Positions 29,219 through 39,217 of a stretch of DNA of 64,000 nucleotides are shown here, one piece after another. The DNA is taken from assembly GCA_009830035.1 (NCBI GenBank), contig SZZY01000002.1:186001-250000 (forward strand). Reading direction: 5' to 3'. The first letter of the stretch is position 1; every line of letters starts with the position of its first letter. Under the pieces are notes generated by a model. It did not search any database and had not been told where the DNA came from. It saw only the letters and a program-made list of their open reading frames with translations. This DNA is from Pantoea sp. Eser (GTDB taxonomy: Bacteria > Pseudomonadota > Gammaproteobacteria > Enterobacterales > Enterobacteriaceae). Made by a program: the position numbers and the translations under genes.

Positions 29219-29522
29219 CTATACGGTCAATGAACAGCAGAAGAGGATCTGCGCTAAGCCGTTATGATTTGTTGTAATTATGTGTGTGCGGTCTTCTTTT
29301 TTGCTGTCCGTCCGAATGTTAACCGAACCGGCAGGCACAGGCGCTGGATGGAAAGCGTTAGCAAATATAATAAAAAACCCTTCTGCTTCCTATTCAAACC
29401 TTTTGATGAAGTTGTTCAGTCCTTTGCTGCAACCTTCGGCATAATCTGCAAATCCGCCTCAGACATAGACTTTGTCTCAAGGCCTGCAAATAATGGAGCG
29501 TCATAAGAACAGGGATACAGGA
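29219..29522. other. Non-coding gap
   Basis: This holds 304 bases after the ydcJ truncation point and before an esterase remnant. I see no gene, tRNA or clear terminator. It may be eroded coding sequence. Confidence 0.35.
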
Positions 29523-31042
29523 ATGAAAAACGAAACAGGTCTGCGGATTATGACTGCAGAGGGTGAGTTGCGTGGATGCATGGATGATGACCTTTTCGTA
29601 TTCAAAGGCATACCTTATGCCGCCGCCCCGGAAGGTGCACTGCGCTGGCGTCCGCCGCAGCCGGTCACGCCGTGGAACGATCTGCGTGATGCCACCCAAT
29701 TTTCGGCTTCAGCCTGGCAAAACTGCGATTATTGCCGGGCAGTTGGCGGCGGCGATCCCGGCGAATTCAGTGAAGATTGCCTTTACCTTAACGTCTGGAC
29801 CCCGGACGTCGAACCGACAAAACCGCTGCCGGTGATGGTCTGGTTACACGGCGGCGGCGACACCATCGGCGCGGGCGGCCTGGCGCCCTACAGCGGTAAA
29901 CCGCTGGCCTCGCGTGGCGCGTTGGTGTTAACGATTAACTACCGACTCGGCCATCTCGGTTTCTTCTCCCATCCGGCTTTAGATGCGCAATATCCGGTTG
30001 CCAGCACCATAAATAATTTGGTCTGCTCGATCAAATCGTGGCCCTGCGGTGGGTACAGCGCAACATTCCGGCGTTTGGCGGTGACCGCCGCAATGTCACT
30101 CTGTTTGGTGAATCCTCTGGCGCGCGCAGCGTGCTGTCGCTCTGCTGTTCGCCGCTGGCCGAAGGGCTGTTTCACAAGGGGATCGTGCAGAGCGCCTACA
30201 GCTTACCGGATACCCCACTGAAGAAAGCGCGTCAGCAGGGCATGGCGGTCGAACAGCATCTGGGTCTGCCGCCCGATGCCAGTGCCGATGCGTTGCGGGC
30301 CTTACCCGCAGAGGCTTTCTGGTCGCCGGACGGCCCGCTGGCGATCCAGCCAGTGCCGATCTCCGGCGATGTGGTGCTGCCGGAACCGATGCTGAAAACC
30401 TTTTTCGCGGCCCGGCAGCATCGCCTGCCGTTAATGGCCGGCAGCAATAGCGATGAAGCCAGCGTGCTGGACTATTTTGGTGTGGATGCCACCGCCGTGC
30501 TGCATCAGATGCGCGACAAAAATCGGGGGATCTACCGGATGCTGAAGTGGATGTACGACATCCATGACGATCAGCGCCTCGGTCGTGCGGTGGCGCGCGA
30601 CATGGCTTTCAGCGTGGTGCCGTAGCTGGTGATGCGCGCCCAGCATAATGTTGGCATGCCGGGATGGCGCTACTGGTTTGATTATGTCTCTGAGAATGCG
30701 CGCGATCTCTATCCGGACGGCACCTGGCATGGCAATGAAGTACCCTATGTGCTCAACACCCTGAGCCAGATGCCGGATCCCAATGATAATCCGGCCTTTC
30801 AGCGACGGCGATCGGTCATTTGCCTCGCGCGTCAGCGACTACTGGTTCAGATTCGCCCGCGATGCCAGCGAATACAAGCAGCAGCTGGACGGTGAAGTGG
30901 TGTGGCCCGCGTGGCATCCGGGTGACGATGTGACGATGTCACTTGGAGATCATCGCCAGAGCGGTTTAGTTCTGAAACGGAACTTTATGCGTGCCAGGAT
31001 GCGCCTGTTCCGCCTGCTGATGATCAAAATGGTGCGTCTTTA
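29523..31042 (+). pseudogene. Type-B carboxylesterase/lipase, broken
   Basis: The product resembles para-nitrobenzyl-esterase-type alpha/beta hydrolases of about 500 residues. ATG 29523 leads to KGIPYAAAPEGALRWRPP, the oxyanion segment WLHGGG, and [15 protein letters not shown]. The nucleophile elbow reads GESSG. Lesions are a frameshift near 30010 (STINN/ALRWVQ), TAG at 30623-30625 (SVVP then stop), and a frameshift near 30800 (NPAF/FSDGDRSFASRVSDYW). The charge-relay Glu region (SNSDEAS) and the late His region (GNEVPYV) are recognisable, so every catalytic element is still visible but not in one frame. Confidence 0.9.
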
Positions 31043-31239
31043 ATTAGCCAGCTAACCATCAAATTGCGCGAATAGAATTATTGAAGCCATTCGTGCATAT
31101 TCCCCTGAAAATAAAGTCAATTATTATAAATCCTCGTTATCGACGCTGTAAAACTATAGCTAACAAAAGTGTTACATCTTCACTATATCTAGATCTCCTA
31201 TGCCCGACACTTACGGGTAAACGTATATAGGATTTTTGT

Positions 31240-31895
31240 ATGGGAATGCTCAAAAATTTCACCATTCGCGCTGTGATGCTCACCATTCTGGGCCTGTTCT
31301 GCTTACTCTGGAGCGGAGTCGGGCTATTCAGCATTCATTCTCTCGGCGCGCTGAGCGAAGGGAATGATGTTGACCGCCATCTGGTTAAGCAAATGACAGT
31401 GCTCAAAAGGCAACGATCAATATTCCCGCGTCATCACTCGTCTTTCACGCGTAATAGACAGCAAAGCGGGTGGCAAAACACTGACTGAGGAGGCCTATGC
31501 GCCGGTTCAGCAGGCGCTGGATAACATGACCCAGCAGCTGGCTACTTTTAAACAGTTGGCATCGGGTCCGATGAACCCGGATACGGTAGACAGCGTGATT
31601 CAGAGCTGGCAGAAACTGCTGGATGAGGGCGTCACGCCGCAGTTACAGCTCGCCCGTCAGGATTCAGCCGACGCCTATCGTCAGCAGGCCAATAATAATG
31701 TCACGCCGCAGCTCAGTCGGGCGTTTGGTGCCAGCGCCGAAAAATTCAATCAGAATGCCGCACAGATCCTGGATCATACCCGGGTTGAAGTTGACCACTT
31801 AACCGCGCTGACAAAAATGATCATTACCGTGACGGTGATTATCGGCCTGTTTATCCTGCTCTTTACCGATCGCTACCTGGTGGCGATGCTGTATT
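31240..31895 (+). pseudogene. Methyl-accepting chemotaxis protein, N-terminal part
   Basis: ATG 31240 begins a Tar/Tsr-type chemoreceptor: MGMLKNFTIRAVM, TM1 (LTILGLFCLLWSGVGLFSI), then a periplasmic four-helix ligand domain. A frameshift near 31412 (VLKRQ versus the expected KGNDQYFRVITRL) breaks it. TM2 (ITVTVIIGLFILLF) is followed by only a few residues before the sequence changes near 31895 into a LysR effector domain. HAMP, methylation and signalling domains are absent, so no signalling is possible. Confidence 0.9.
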
Positions 31896-32546
31896 GCGGA
31901 GAAGAAAAGGAGGGCTGCGTATCGGTTTTACCTCGTCAGAGCCGTTTACTGCGGTGGTGTCCGATGTGCTGTACCAGTTTCGCCAGCGCTGGCCGCAGGT
32001 GCATATTCAGATGCAGGAGATCAACACCCGCCAGCAGCTGGCCCCGCTGCATGACGGGCGGCTCGATCTCGGCGTGATGCGCAACACGCCACTGCCGGCA
32101 GATTTGCGTCACCAGCTGCTGCTGAGTGAACCACTGTATGCGGTAGTGCACTGGGCGCATCCACTGGCCACGGCAGACAGAATTTCAGTCAGCGCGCTGG
32201 CGGCTGAGCCGTTTGTCTTTTTCGATCCGCAGGTCGGGACAGCACTCTATAGCGACATCCTGGCGCTGCTCCACCGTTACCAGATTAAGCCCTACATCAC
32301 TCAGGAAGTGGGTGAGGCGATGACCATCCTCGGTCTGGTGGCGACGGGGCTGGGCGTGTCGATTTTGCCCGCCTCTTTTCGCCGGGCGCACAGCTGGCTG
32401 ATGTTATCTGGCTGCCGCTGGCAGAAAGAGATGCTATTTCAGAGCTGTGGTTAGTCCGGTCCGCAGAGCGCGAAATAAATGAGCGGATGCGTCATATGAT
32501 GACGTTACTGCAGCAAAAAAGGCGTAAGTCTGGCCGGTCCCGCTAA
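31895..32546 (+). pseudogene. LysR-family regulator, effector domain only
   Basis: From about 31900 the frame reads GLRIGFTSSEPF, a canonical start of a LysR substrate-binding domain. It continues with PQVHIQMQEINTRQQL, LDLGVMRNTPLPADL, EPLYAVVHWAHPLA and GLGVSILPASFRR. The HTH was removed by the deletion that fused it to the chemoreceptor. A further frameshift near 32385 displaces the C-terminus (LADVIWLPLAERDAISELW ... KSGRSR, stop 32544-32546). It is a remnant without DNA-binding capacity. Confidence 0.88.
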
Positions 32547-32660
32547 CAATGTGTGCGATAAATCACATTTCTAATCAAATATTTGACGCTGCCGCCTGAT
32601 CTGCCTCACCATGGCGGCGCATGTTTATTTAGAAGCGCGAAAATAACTGGGAGCAGGGTC

Positions 32661-33878
32661 GTGAATCTGGACAGTCAACCTGGCCATATTGACCAAATTA
32701 AGCAAACCAATGCAGGCGTCGTTTATCGATTAATTGATCAATTCGGTCCTATTTCGCGTATCGAACTTTCCCGACTCGCCCAGCTCGCGCCAGCCAGCAT
32801 CACCAAAATTGTCCGTGAAATGCTGGATGCCCATCTGGTGCAGGAGACGGAGTTTCAGGAGCCAGGCAGCCGCGGCCGTCCGGCGATTGGGCTGATCCTC
32901 GACACCGACGCCTGGCACTATCTGGCGATTCGCCTGCACCGTTGCGCCATGACCTTTACCCTGCGCGACCTCAGCAGCCGGGAACTGGTGGAGGATAGCC
33001 TGCCGCTGCCGGATGAATCGGCTCAGCCGCTGCTGACTGCGCTGATCGACCAGGTCGACGCTTTCTTTATTCGTCATCAGCAGCGGCTGGAACGCCTGAC
33101 CGCCATCGCCGTGACTTTACCTGGATTGATTTATGCCTCCTCCGGCGTGGTGCATCGTCTGCCGGGATATCAGGTACGCGACATACCGCTCGGCGACGCG
33201 CTGGCGGCCCGTACCGGCGTACCGGTATTTGTTCAGCACGATATTTCCGCCTGGACGCTGGCCGAATCGCTGTTTGGTGCCTCACGCGGCGCAGAAGATG
33301 TGATTCAGATTTTGATTGATGAAACGGTCGGGGCTGGCGTGATAAGCGGCGGGCAACTGCTGCATAAACGTGGTCGGGCGCCGGTGGAAATCGGCCATAC
33401 CCAGATCGATCCCTACGGCCAGCAGTGTTATTGCGGCAATCATGGCTGCCTCGAGACGGTAGCCAGCATCGGCAGTGTGCTGGCGCTGGCTGCGCAGCGA
33501 CTGCCGACCCAGCCTGACAGCTTGCTGAACCATCAGCCGCTGACGCTGGCGTCACTCTGTGCCGCGGCGCAGTCCGGCGATCGTCTGGCGCGCGACACCA
33601 TTGCCGGCGTCGGACATCACGTGGGCCGGATCCTGGCGATGATGGTGAATATCTTTAATCCGCAACATATTCTTATCGGTTCACCGTTCAATGCCGCGGC
33701 AGATGTGCTGTTTCCGGCGGTCAGCAACACCATTCTGCAACAGTCGCTGCCCGCCTACAGTGCCTGTGTTCAGCTGGCACCCACCGCGTTTAGCGAGCCG
33801 GGAACGCTGGGCGGCGCGGCGCTGATCAAAGATGCACTCTATAGCGGTTACCTGTTGGTGAAGCTATTGCAAGGTTAA
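32661..33878 (+). CDS. mlc: Mlc, global repressor of PTS sugar genes
   Basis: Mlc is a ROK-family repressor of ptsG, manXYZ, malT and the pts operon, titrated by dephosphorylated EIICB-Glc. GTG 32661 with GGGAGCAGG in front gives MNLDSQPGHIDQIKQTNAG, the usual N-terminus, so I reject the longer start. The HTH is in QLAPASITKIVREMLDAHLVQE (about 40-65). The zinc site has His in EIGHTQ and CYCGNHGC near residue 257-264. The C-terminal amphipathic PTS-binding helix ends in LLVKLLQG. 405 residues, intact, followed by bioD2 as in E. coli. Confidence 0.96.
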   Translation: MNLDSQPGHIDQIKQTNAGVVYRLIDQFGPISRIELSRLAQLAPASITKIVREMLDAHLVQETEFQEPGSRGRPAIGLILDTDAWHYLAIRLHRCAMTFTLRDLSSRELVEDSLPLPDESAQPLLTALIDQVDAFFIRHQQRLERLTAIAVTLPGLIYASSGVVHRLPGYQVRDIPLGDALAARTGVPVFVQHDISAWTLAESLFGASRGAEDVIQILIDETVGAGVISGGQLLHKRGRAPVEIGHTQIDPYGQQCYCGNHGCLETVASIGSVLALAAQRLPTQPDSLLNHQPLTLASLCAAAQSGDRLARDTIAGVGHHVGRILAMMVNIFNPQHILIGSPFNAAADVLFPAVSNTILQQSLPAYSACVQLAPTAFSEPGTLGGAALIKDALYSGYLLVKLLQG

Positions 33879-33992
33879 GCCTGACTAATTTTGCGCTAAC
33901 GCAATCTTTTCTCATCTTCCATTCCTTAAAATACGGGTTATTAGTAGGGTTAATCGCCGATTGACCGCAACCGGTTTAAGAAGAGAAGTAGA

Positions 33993-34699
33993 GTGAAGAG
34001 ACTATTTGTTACCGGCACCGACACCGCAGTCGGTAAAACCGTGGTATCGCGTGCGCTGTTGCAAAGTTTTATCAAAGCAAATTTCAGCGCGGTCGGGTAC
34101 AAACCCGTGGCGCGCTGCGCAGTAAAAACCGCTGACGGCCTGCGCAATAAAGATGCGCAGGTGCTGCAAAGCGCTTCTTCTGTGGCACTGCCGTATCATG
34201 CCATCAACCCGCTGCTGTTTGAGGAGCAGGAGATCGCTACCCACAGCGGTCAGGTTATCCAGTATGAATTACTGACCCAGGGGCTGAACAGCCTGGCGGA
34301 GCAGGCGGATCGGGTGGTGGTGGTGGAAGGCACTGGCGGCTAGCGCAGCCTGATGAATGATGCGCGTCCACTTTCCGGCTGGGTGATTGAGCAGCAGTTA
34401 CCTGTGGTGCTGGTGGTCGGTATTCAGTCTGGCTGTATCAGTCACGTGCTTCTCACCGGCCGAAGCCATCCGACAGGATGGATTACCGCCGCTGGTCGGA
34501 TGGGTCGCAAATCGCATAAATCCGGGTCTGGCACAATACAGCGACATCATCGAAGTGCTGCGAGAAAAAATTCCGGCACCGCTGCTGGGTGAACTTGCCG
34601 TATCTGCCGCGCGCCGAACAACGCGATCTGACCGCCTACATCTATATCTCACTGCTGGATCGGCCCGGCCTGCACCCCGTGAGTGCAAAGATCGCCTGA
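33993..34699 (+). pseudogene. ynfK: BioD2/YnfK dethiobiotin synthetase-like, broken
   Basis: YnfK is a paralogue of dethiobiotin synthetase. The P-loop GTDTAVGKT is present in the first 20 residues. At 34341-34343 the conserved Trp of GTGGWRSLMND is TAG. After [10 protein letters not shown] a frameshift near 34455 moves the frame to [26 protein letters not shown], and another near 34600 moves it again to [14 protein letters not shown], ending at 34699. There are three lesions. Whether biotin can be made depends on bioD elsewhere. Confidence 0.92.
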
Positions 34700-34880
34700 T
34701 AATGAAACAAAATAACTCATGTGCGCCGGTGGTAAATGTAAAGTTGCATCTTCGCCACCGGCCGCATCACGGAATTTTATCCTTATTTTTCAGTTACCTG
34801 ACCTGAGAGGCGAGGTGACACTCAGGTAATGGCGCAAAACATGCATTAATCCGGCTAATCACTGTTGCCGGAGCACCGTC

Positions 34881-35998
34881 ATGTCGCAATCACACTAGAA
34901 AGGTTTGTTGTATGGGCTGGATGCCCGTATTGGTCCCGTCCCGGCGTTTCTCGCCGCCCTGCAGCATCTGCTGGCCAGCGTCGTCGGCATCATCACGCCG
35001 CCGCTGATAATCGGTTCAGTATTAGGGTACAGGCCTATATTCCCTACCTGATCAGCATGTCACTGTTGGTTTCGGGCCTCGGCACCTTTATACAGGCCCG
35101 GCGCTTTTTCGGCGTCGGAGCCGGAATTATCTGCCTGCAGGGCACCAGCTTCGCTTTTCTCGGCGTGCTGCTGTCAGGCGGCCTGATGGTAAAGGCGCGC
35201 GGCGGATCGCCCGAGGAGATCATGGCGATGCTGTTTGGCTGCAATCTGGTGGCGGCGCTGATCCCGATCCTAATTAGCCGCTACGTCGGTCCGTTGCGTA
35301 AAGTGCTGACCCCAGTAGTCACCGGTACGGTGATCAGCCTGATCAAAGTCAGCATCACCGACTGGGCCGGCGGTCACAACGCCGACGATTTTGGCGCGCC
35401 CGGTAATCTGGCGCTGCTGGTGATTGTGGCGCTTAACCGTGCGCGTAACCGCTGGGCCAGACTGGTAGCGGTGGTGGCCGGAATTGGGGTGGGCTGCATC
35501 GCGGCGGCGTTAACCGGTCATTTGCAACTGAAAGCGCCGGACCACAGCGCCACGCTGGTCCTGCCGGCGCTGTTTAAGTTCGGCTTTGCCTTTGACTGGA
35601 CCATTTTCCTGCCGATTGCGTTGGTGTCGGTGATTGAGGCGGTGGGCGATCTCACCGCCAATTGCCTGATATCACAACAGCCGATCAGCGGCGCACCGTT
35701 TCAGCAGCGTCTGCAGGGCGGTATTACGGCAGACGGAGTCAGCTGTCTGCCGGCGGCCGTGTTTTCGGCATTCCCGAACACCACCTTTGCGCAAAACAAT
35801 GGGGTGATCCAGATGACCGGCGTGGCCAGCCGCTATGTCGGGATGGTGCTCGGGCTGTTCCCGGCGGTCGGCTCCCTTTTGCAGCAAATCCCGCCGCCGG
35901 TGCTGGGCGGGGCGACTATCGTCATGTTTGGCAGCGTGGTTGCCGCGGGCATCCGGGGGATGACGCAGACGCCTTTAGGTCGCCGTGAGATGCTGATC
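34881..35998 (+). pseudogene. NCS2 xanthine/uracil-type permease, broken
   Basis: The protein is an NCS2-family purine or urate permease (TM1 GPVPAFLAALQHLLASVVGIITPP, the QGTSFAFLG motif in TM3, AVFSAFPNTTFAQNNGVIQMTGVASRYVG, the NCS2 signature). ATG 34881 reads MSQSH and then TAG (34896-34898). A frameshift with a small deletion near 35035 separates TM1 from AYIPYLISMSLLVSGLGTF. The remainder is open until REMLI at about 35998, where it runs head-on into osmV coding sequence of the other strand. The last TM helices are lost. Substrate cannot be assigned beyond purine type. Confidence 0.9.
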
Positions 35999-36738
35999 GG
36001 TGACGTCGCCTTCCTGCACCAGCAGCAGACGCTTCAGCGTCCGCCTGACCAAGGAAGATCCGACAAAGTCGTTGGCTGGCGCACTGCACGATCTTGCCCT
36101 GACCAAACACCGCGATTCGGTCGCCGAGTTTCAGTGCTTCATCGATGTCATGACTCACCAGCATCACGGTTTTCTTCAGCTGACGCTGCATATCGAGAAA
36201 TTCGTTCTGGATCACTTCCCGGTTGATCGGGTCCACGGCACCAAACGGCTCACCCATCAGCAGCACCGGTGGATCAGCCGCCAGCGCCCGGATCACCCCG
36301 ATACGCTGCTGCTGGCCGCCGCCCGACATTTCACGCGGGTAGCGATGCAGGAACTTGCCCGGGTCGAGCGCCACCATGCTCATCAACTCGGTGGCGCGCT
36401 CCCGGCAGCGCTTCTTGTCCCAGCCCAGCATGCGCGGCACCACGGTAATGTTCTCTTCGATGGTCATGTTGGGAAACAGGCCAATCTGCTGGATCACATA
36501 GCCGATGTTACGGCGCAGCGTGGTGGTGTCCTGGGTACTGGTGTCTTCGCCATAGATCAGGATGCGGCCGCTGGTGGCGGGGATCAGCCGGTTAATCATC
36601 TTCAGGGTGGTGGTTTTGCCGCAGCCCGATGGCCCCAGCAGCACGCACATCTCACCGGCTGGCACTTCCAGACTAATGTTGTCCACCGCTTTCATGGTGG
36701 TGCCGTTTTTCTGGGTAAAGGTTTTCCAGTGTAATCAT
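35998..36738 (-). pseudogene. osmV: OsmV-type betaine ABC transporter ATPase, broken
   Basis: This is the ATPase of an osmotically induced quaternary-ammonium importer (OsmU/OpuC type). The start MITLENL at 36738 is followed by a short deletion/frameshift, and TMKAVDNISLEVPAGEMCVLL resumes in the other frame. Walker A GPSGCGKTT is intact. The signature has an extra glycine (SGGGQQQR instead of SGGQQQR), and the Walker B aspartate is Gly (LLMGEPFG instead of LLMDEPFG). A frameshift after IVQCAS precedes a deletion that removes the CBS region and fuses the gene tail-to-tail with the NCS2 remnant at about 35998. Confidence 0.9.
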
Positions 36739-37314
36739 TATCGAATTCCCTTAGGAGTCAGCGCCTGCTGCAAACGGTGCAGCAGCTAGTCAAGAACAAT
36801 CGCCAGCAGGCAAATCATTAACGCCCCGGCTATCAACATACGGATATCACTGCCGCTGATGCCGTCGAGCAACAGCTGACCCAGGCCACCGGCGCCAATC
36901 ACCGCGGCGATCGCCATCACGCCGACGTTCATCATCACCGCGGTGCGGATACCACCGAAGATCACCGGCAGGGCCATCGGAATTTCCACCCAGCGAACCG
37001 CTGCCAGAAGGTCATGCTAATGTCACGACCGGCTTCGCGCAGGCCGTCGGGCAGATTCTCCAGCGCGGTATGGGTATTACGCACAATCGAATCGGCAGCA
37101 GCGAGTAGAGAAACACCGCGGTAATCGCTGGCAGGGCGCCAATGCCCTGACCGATGATGGAGAACAGCGGGATCATCGGGCCAAACAGCGCGATGGTCGG
37201 AATAGTCAGCACCACGGTGGCAATACCGAGGATCGGCGTCGCCAGCCAGGTGTGCTGCCAGCTGAGCGTCAGCAGGCTGTTCCAGTTATCCATGATGTAG
37301 TGAAGGGTATCCAC
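36738..37314 (-). pseudogene. osmW: OsmW-type permease subunit, broken
   Basis: This is an inner-membrane BPD-type permease of the same transporter. GTG 37314 after AAGGAGG reads MDTLHYIMDNWNSLLTLSWQH, then jumps to TWLATPILGIATVV: an in-frame loss of about 30 residues, including the first TM helix. A frameshift near 37090 destroys the EAA-loop N-terminal side. The frame resumes at EIPMALPVIFGGIRTAVMMN and meets TAG (36786-36788) where Trp is expected before LLHRLQ. The stop TAA (36738-36740) abuts the osmV ATG, showing the original operon. Confidence 0.9.
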
Positions 37315-37323
37315 AGTGCCTCC

Positions 37324-38188
37324 TTACAGCATGTTTTTGGATTTAAGGAAATCAAGCGCCACCTGTTCGGGTGACTGGTGATCGATATCGACCCGCTTGT
37401 TCATTTCGGTAATCACGGGGAGAGCTGGTTCAGCGCCGCTTCCAGCCCCGGATGGCTCTCCAGCACATCTTTACGCACCACCGGCGTGACGTTATAGCTC
37501 GGGAAGAAGTGCTTATCATCCTCCAGCACTTTCAGGTCGAAGCCTTTCACCCGGCCGCCGGTGGTATAGATCAGACCGGCATCGACAAAGCCATCACGGA
37601 TGGCGTTATAGACCAGTCCGGGGTCCATCTGACGGATCTGCGGCCGATCCAGCGCCATGTTGTAGGTCTTCTGCAACGGCTTCACGCCGTCTGAGCGGCC
37701 GGAGAATTCCAGATCCAGCCCCAGTCGCCAGTTGTGTTCCGGGTCCTGTTTCCGCACCTGCTCCAGCTTCGTCACCAGCTGCGACAGGGTGGTGATCCCC
37801 TCTTTTTCCGCCCGCTGCCGGGTCATGGCAAAGGCGTAGGTGTTGTTCATCGGAGCCGGGTTAAGCCATACCAGACCCAGCTCTTCGCATCGAGTTTCTT
37901 CATCGTTTCATACGCCTGCTCAGAGGACATCGGCTGACTGATATGGTTAAAGATGATAAATGACGTGCCGGTGTATTCCCAGGTCATGTCGATCTGCTTG
38001 TTCAGCAGCGCATTACGGCCGATGGTGGTGGCGATATTGCGCTTCGGAATCACCTCAAAGCCCTTTTTCTGTAGCCACATCACCGTCATTGCCGGCAGGA
38101 TATGCTGCTCGGTAAAGCTCTTAGTCGCCATTACCAGCGGGGCGGCGGCCTGTGCCGTCTGGCTCAGGGCCAGCGTCGCCATCACGGC
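37324..38188 (-). pseudogene. OsmX-type betaine-binding protein, fused and frameshifted
   Basis: The periplasmic substrate-binding component is recognisable from its signal-peptide end ([10 protein letters not shown]) and the mature start [12 protein letters not shown] through [14 protein letters not shown] frameshift occurs near 37860 ([11 protein letters not shown] then stop, versus [14 protein letters not shown]). The core [16 protein letters not shown] ... [11 protein letters not shown] follows, and a further shift near 37418 precedes [24 protein letters not shown]. Its own start is missing: the signal peptide is welded in frame to the upstream permease. Stop at 37324-37326, followed by the osmW ribosome-binding site. 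Confidence 0.87.
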
Positions 38189-38817
38189 AAGAATTAGCGT
38201 CGGAAAGTCATTGAGGTAGATGCTTGGAAAGATCAGCTCACCAAAGCTGCTGGCACCAATCAGAAAAGCCAGCGGCGCGGTGCCGACATTGATGGCGGTG
38301 GTGATGCGCACCCCAGTCAGGATAACCGGCAGCGCATTCGGGATTTCGACCTGGCGCAGACGCTGCATTTTGGTCATGCCAATGCCAATGCCGTTGGCGG
38401 CTTCGATCAGCGAGGAGGGCACTGCGCTCAGACCGGAGAGGGTGTTACGCACGATAGGCAGCAGAGAGGCGAGAAACAGCGCGATCAGCGCCGGACGGTC
38501 ACCGATGCCGATAATTACCATCGCTAATGCCAGCACCGCCAGCGGTGGCAGGGTATCGCTGACGTTAAAAATCTGCATCACATATTCAGCCCAGCGACGG
38601 GCAAAAGGGCGGCTAAGGATGATGCCGCTGGGAATACCGACCAGCAGGGCGAACAGCATCGACCAGAAGACTAAAAACAGACGTTGTTGTCCGAGATAGA
38701 GCAGATCGACCTTTCTGGCGACCAGCTGGTCCCAGCCGAGGCCCCAGATTAGCGCGCCTATCACCGCAACCACCGCCAGCAGTGCCAGACCGGCACGGCG
38801 GACCAGTGAAGCATTTT
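38175..38817 (-). pseudogene. OsmY/OpuC-type permease, fused to binding protein
   Basis: This second permease of the betaine transporter is first in the operon. TM segments and the EAA motif ([33 protein letters not shown]) are intact. Its original start is unclear: the frame is open up to about 38817 ([17 protein letters not shown]), but no good ATG with a ribosome-binding site is present. At [13 protein letters not shown] the final TM helix is replaced, in frame, by the signal peptide of the binding protein. The resulting permease-SBP chimera resembles natural OpuF-like fusions but arose by deletion and is cut short by a stop at 37847. Confidence 0.83.
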
Positions 38818-38824
38818 GTATAAG

Positions 38825-39217
38825 GGAGTCTCCCTGATAACGATCTCAATTGTTATAACAACCATTAACAGTCTGACAGAAGCAGCAAAAACGGCCACGG
38901 CTCCCAATACAGAAACTGCGATAAAATGTAGACAAAATGACTATGTATCTACGCTTTTTCAGTGAATAATGAGAAAGAAGCCTTAATTGCTATAGCAGCC
39001 TGAAGCAAAGAGCGCTAGCTTTTTAGCGTCAAATCAGGGGATTAAAAGCAGGTTTAAAATAGTGTTAAAGCCGCGTGGCGATTGGGCTGACGACGCATCA
39101 ATGAAAATTTTTCATCGACTTTGGGTGACAATGTCACAGATGGACCAGATGATGCGCACTGACGGAAAACTGCATGAGCGGATTTTCAGCTACGCTTGCA
39201 GCTAAAAAAGGAACCCT
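38825..39217. other. Intergenic region, osm operon / DHA2 pump
   Basis: No coding sequence is supported in these 393 bases between divergent genes. They carry several AT-rich patches (for example TTGTTATAACAACC near 38850, itself an imperfect palindrome) that could be promoters or operators. No sRNA terminator was recognised. Confidence 0.4.

Noticed and set aside
37847..38773. Permease plus binding-protein frame as a genuine OpuF-type fused transporter
   Set aside because: The open frame ends early in the binding domain through a frameshift, the remaining operon genes are all broken, and the permease lacks a clear start.
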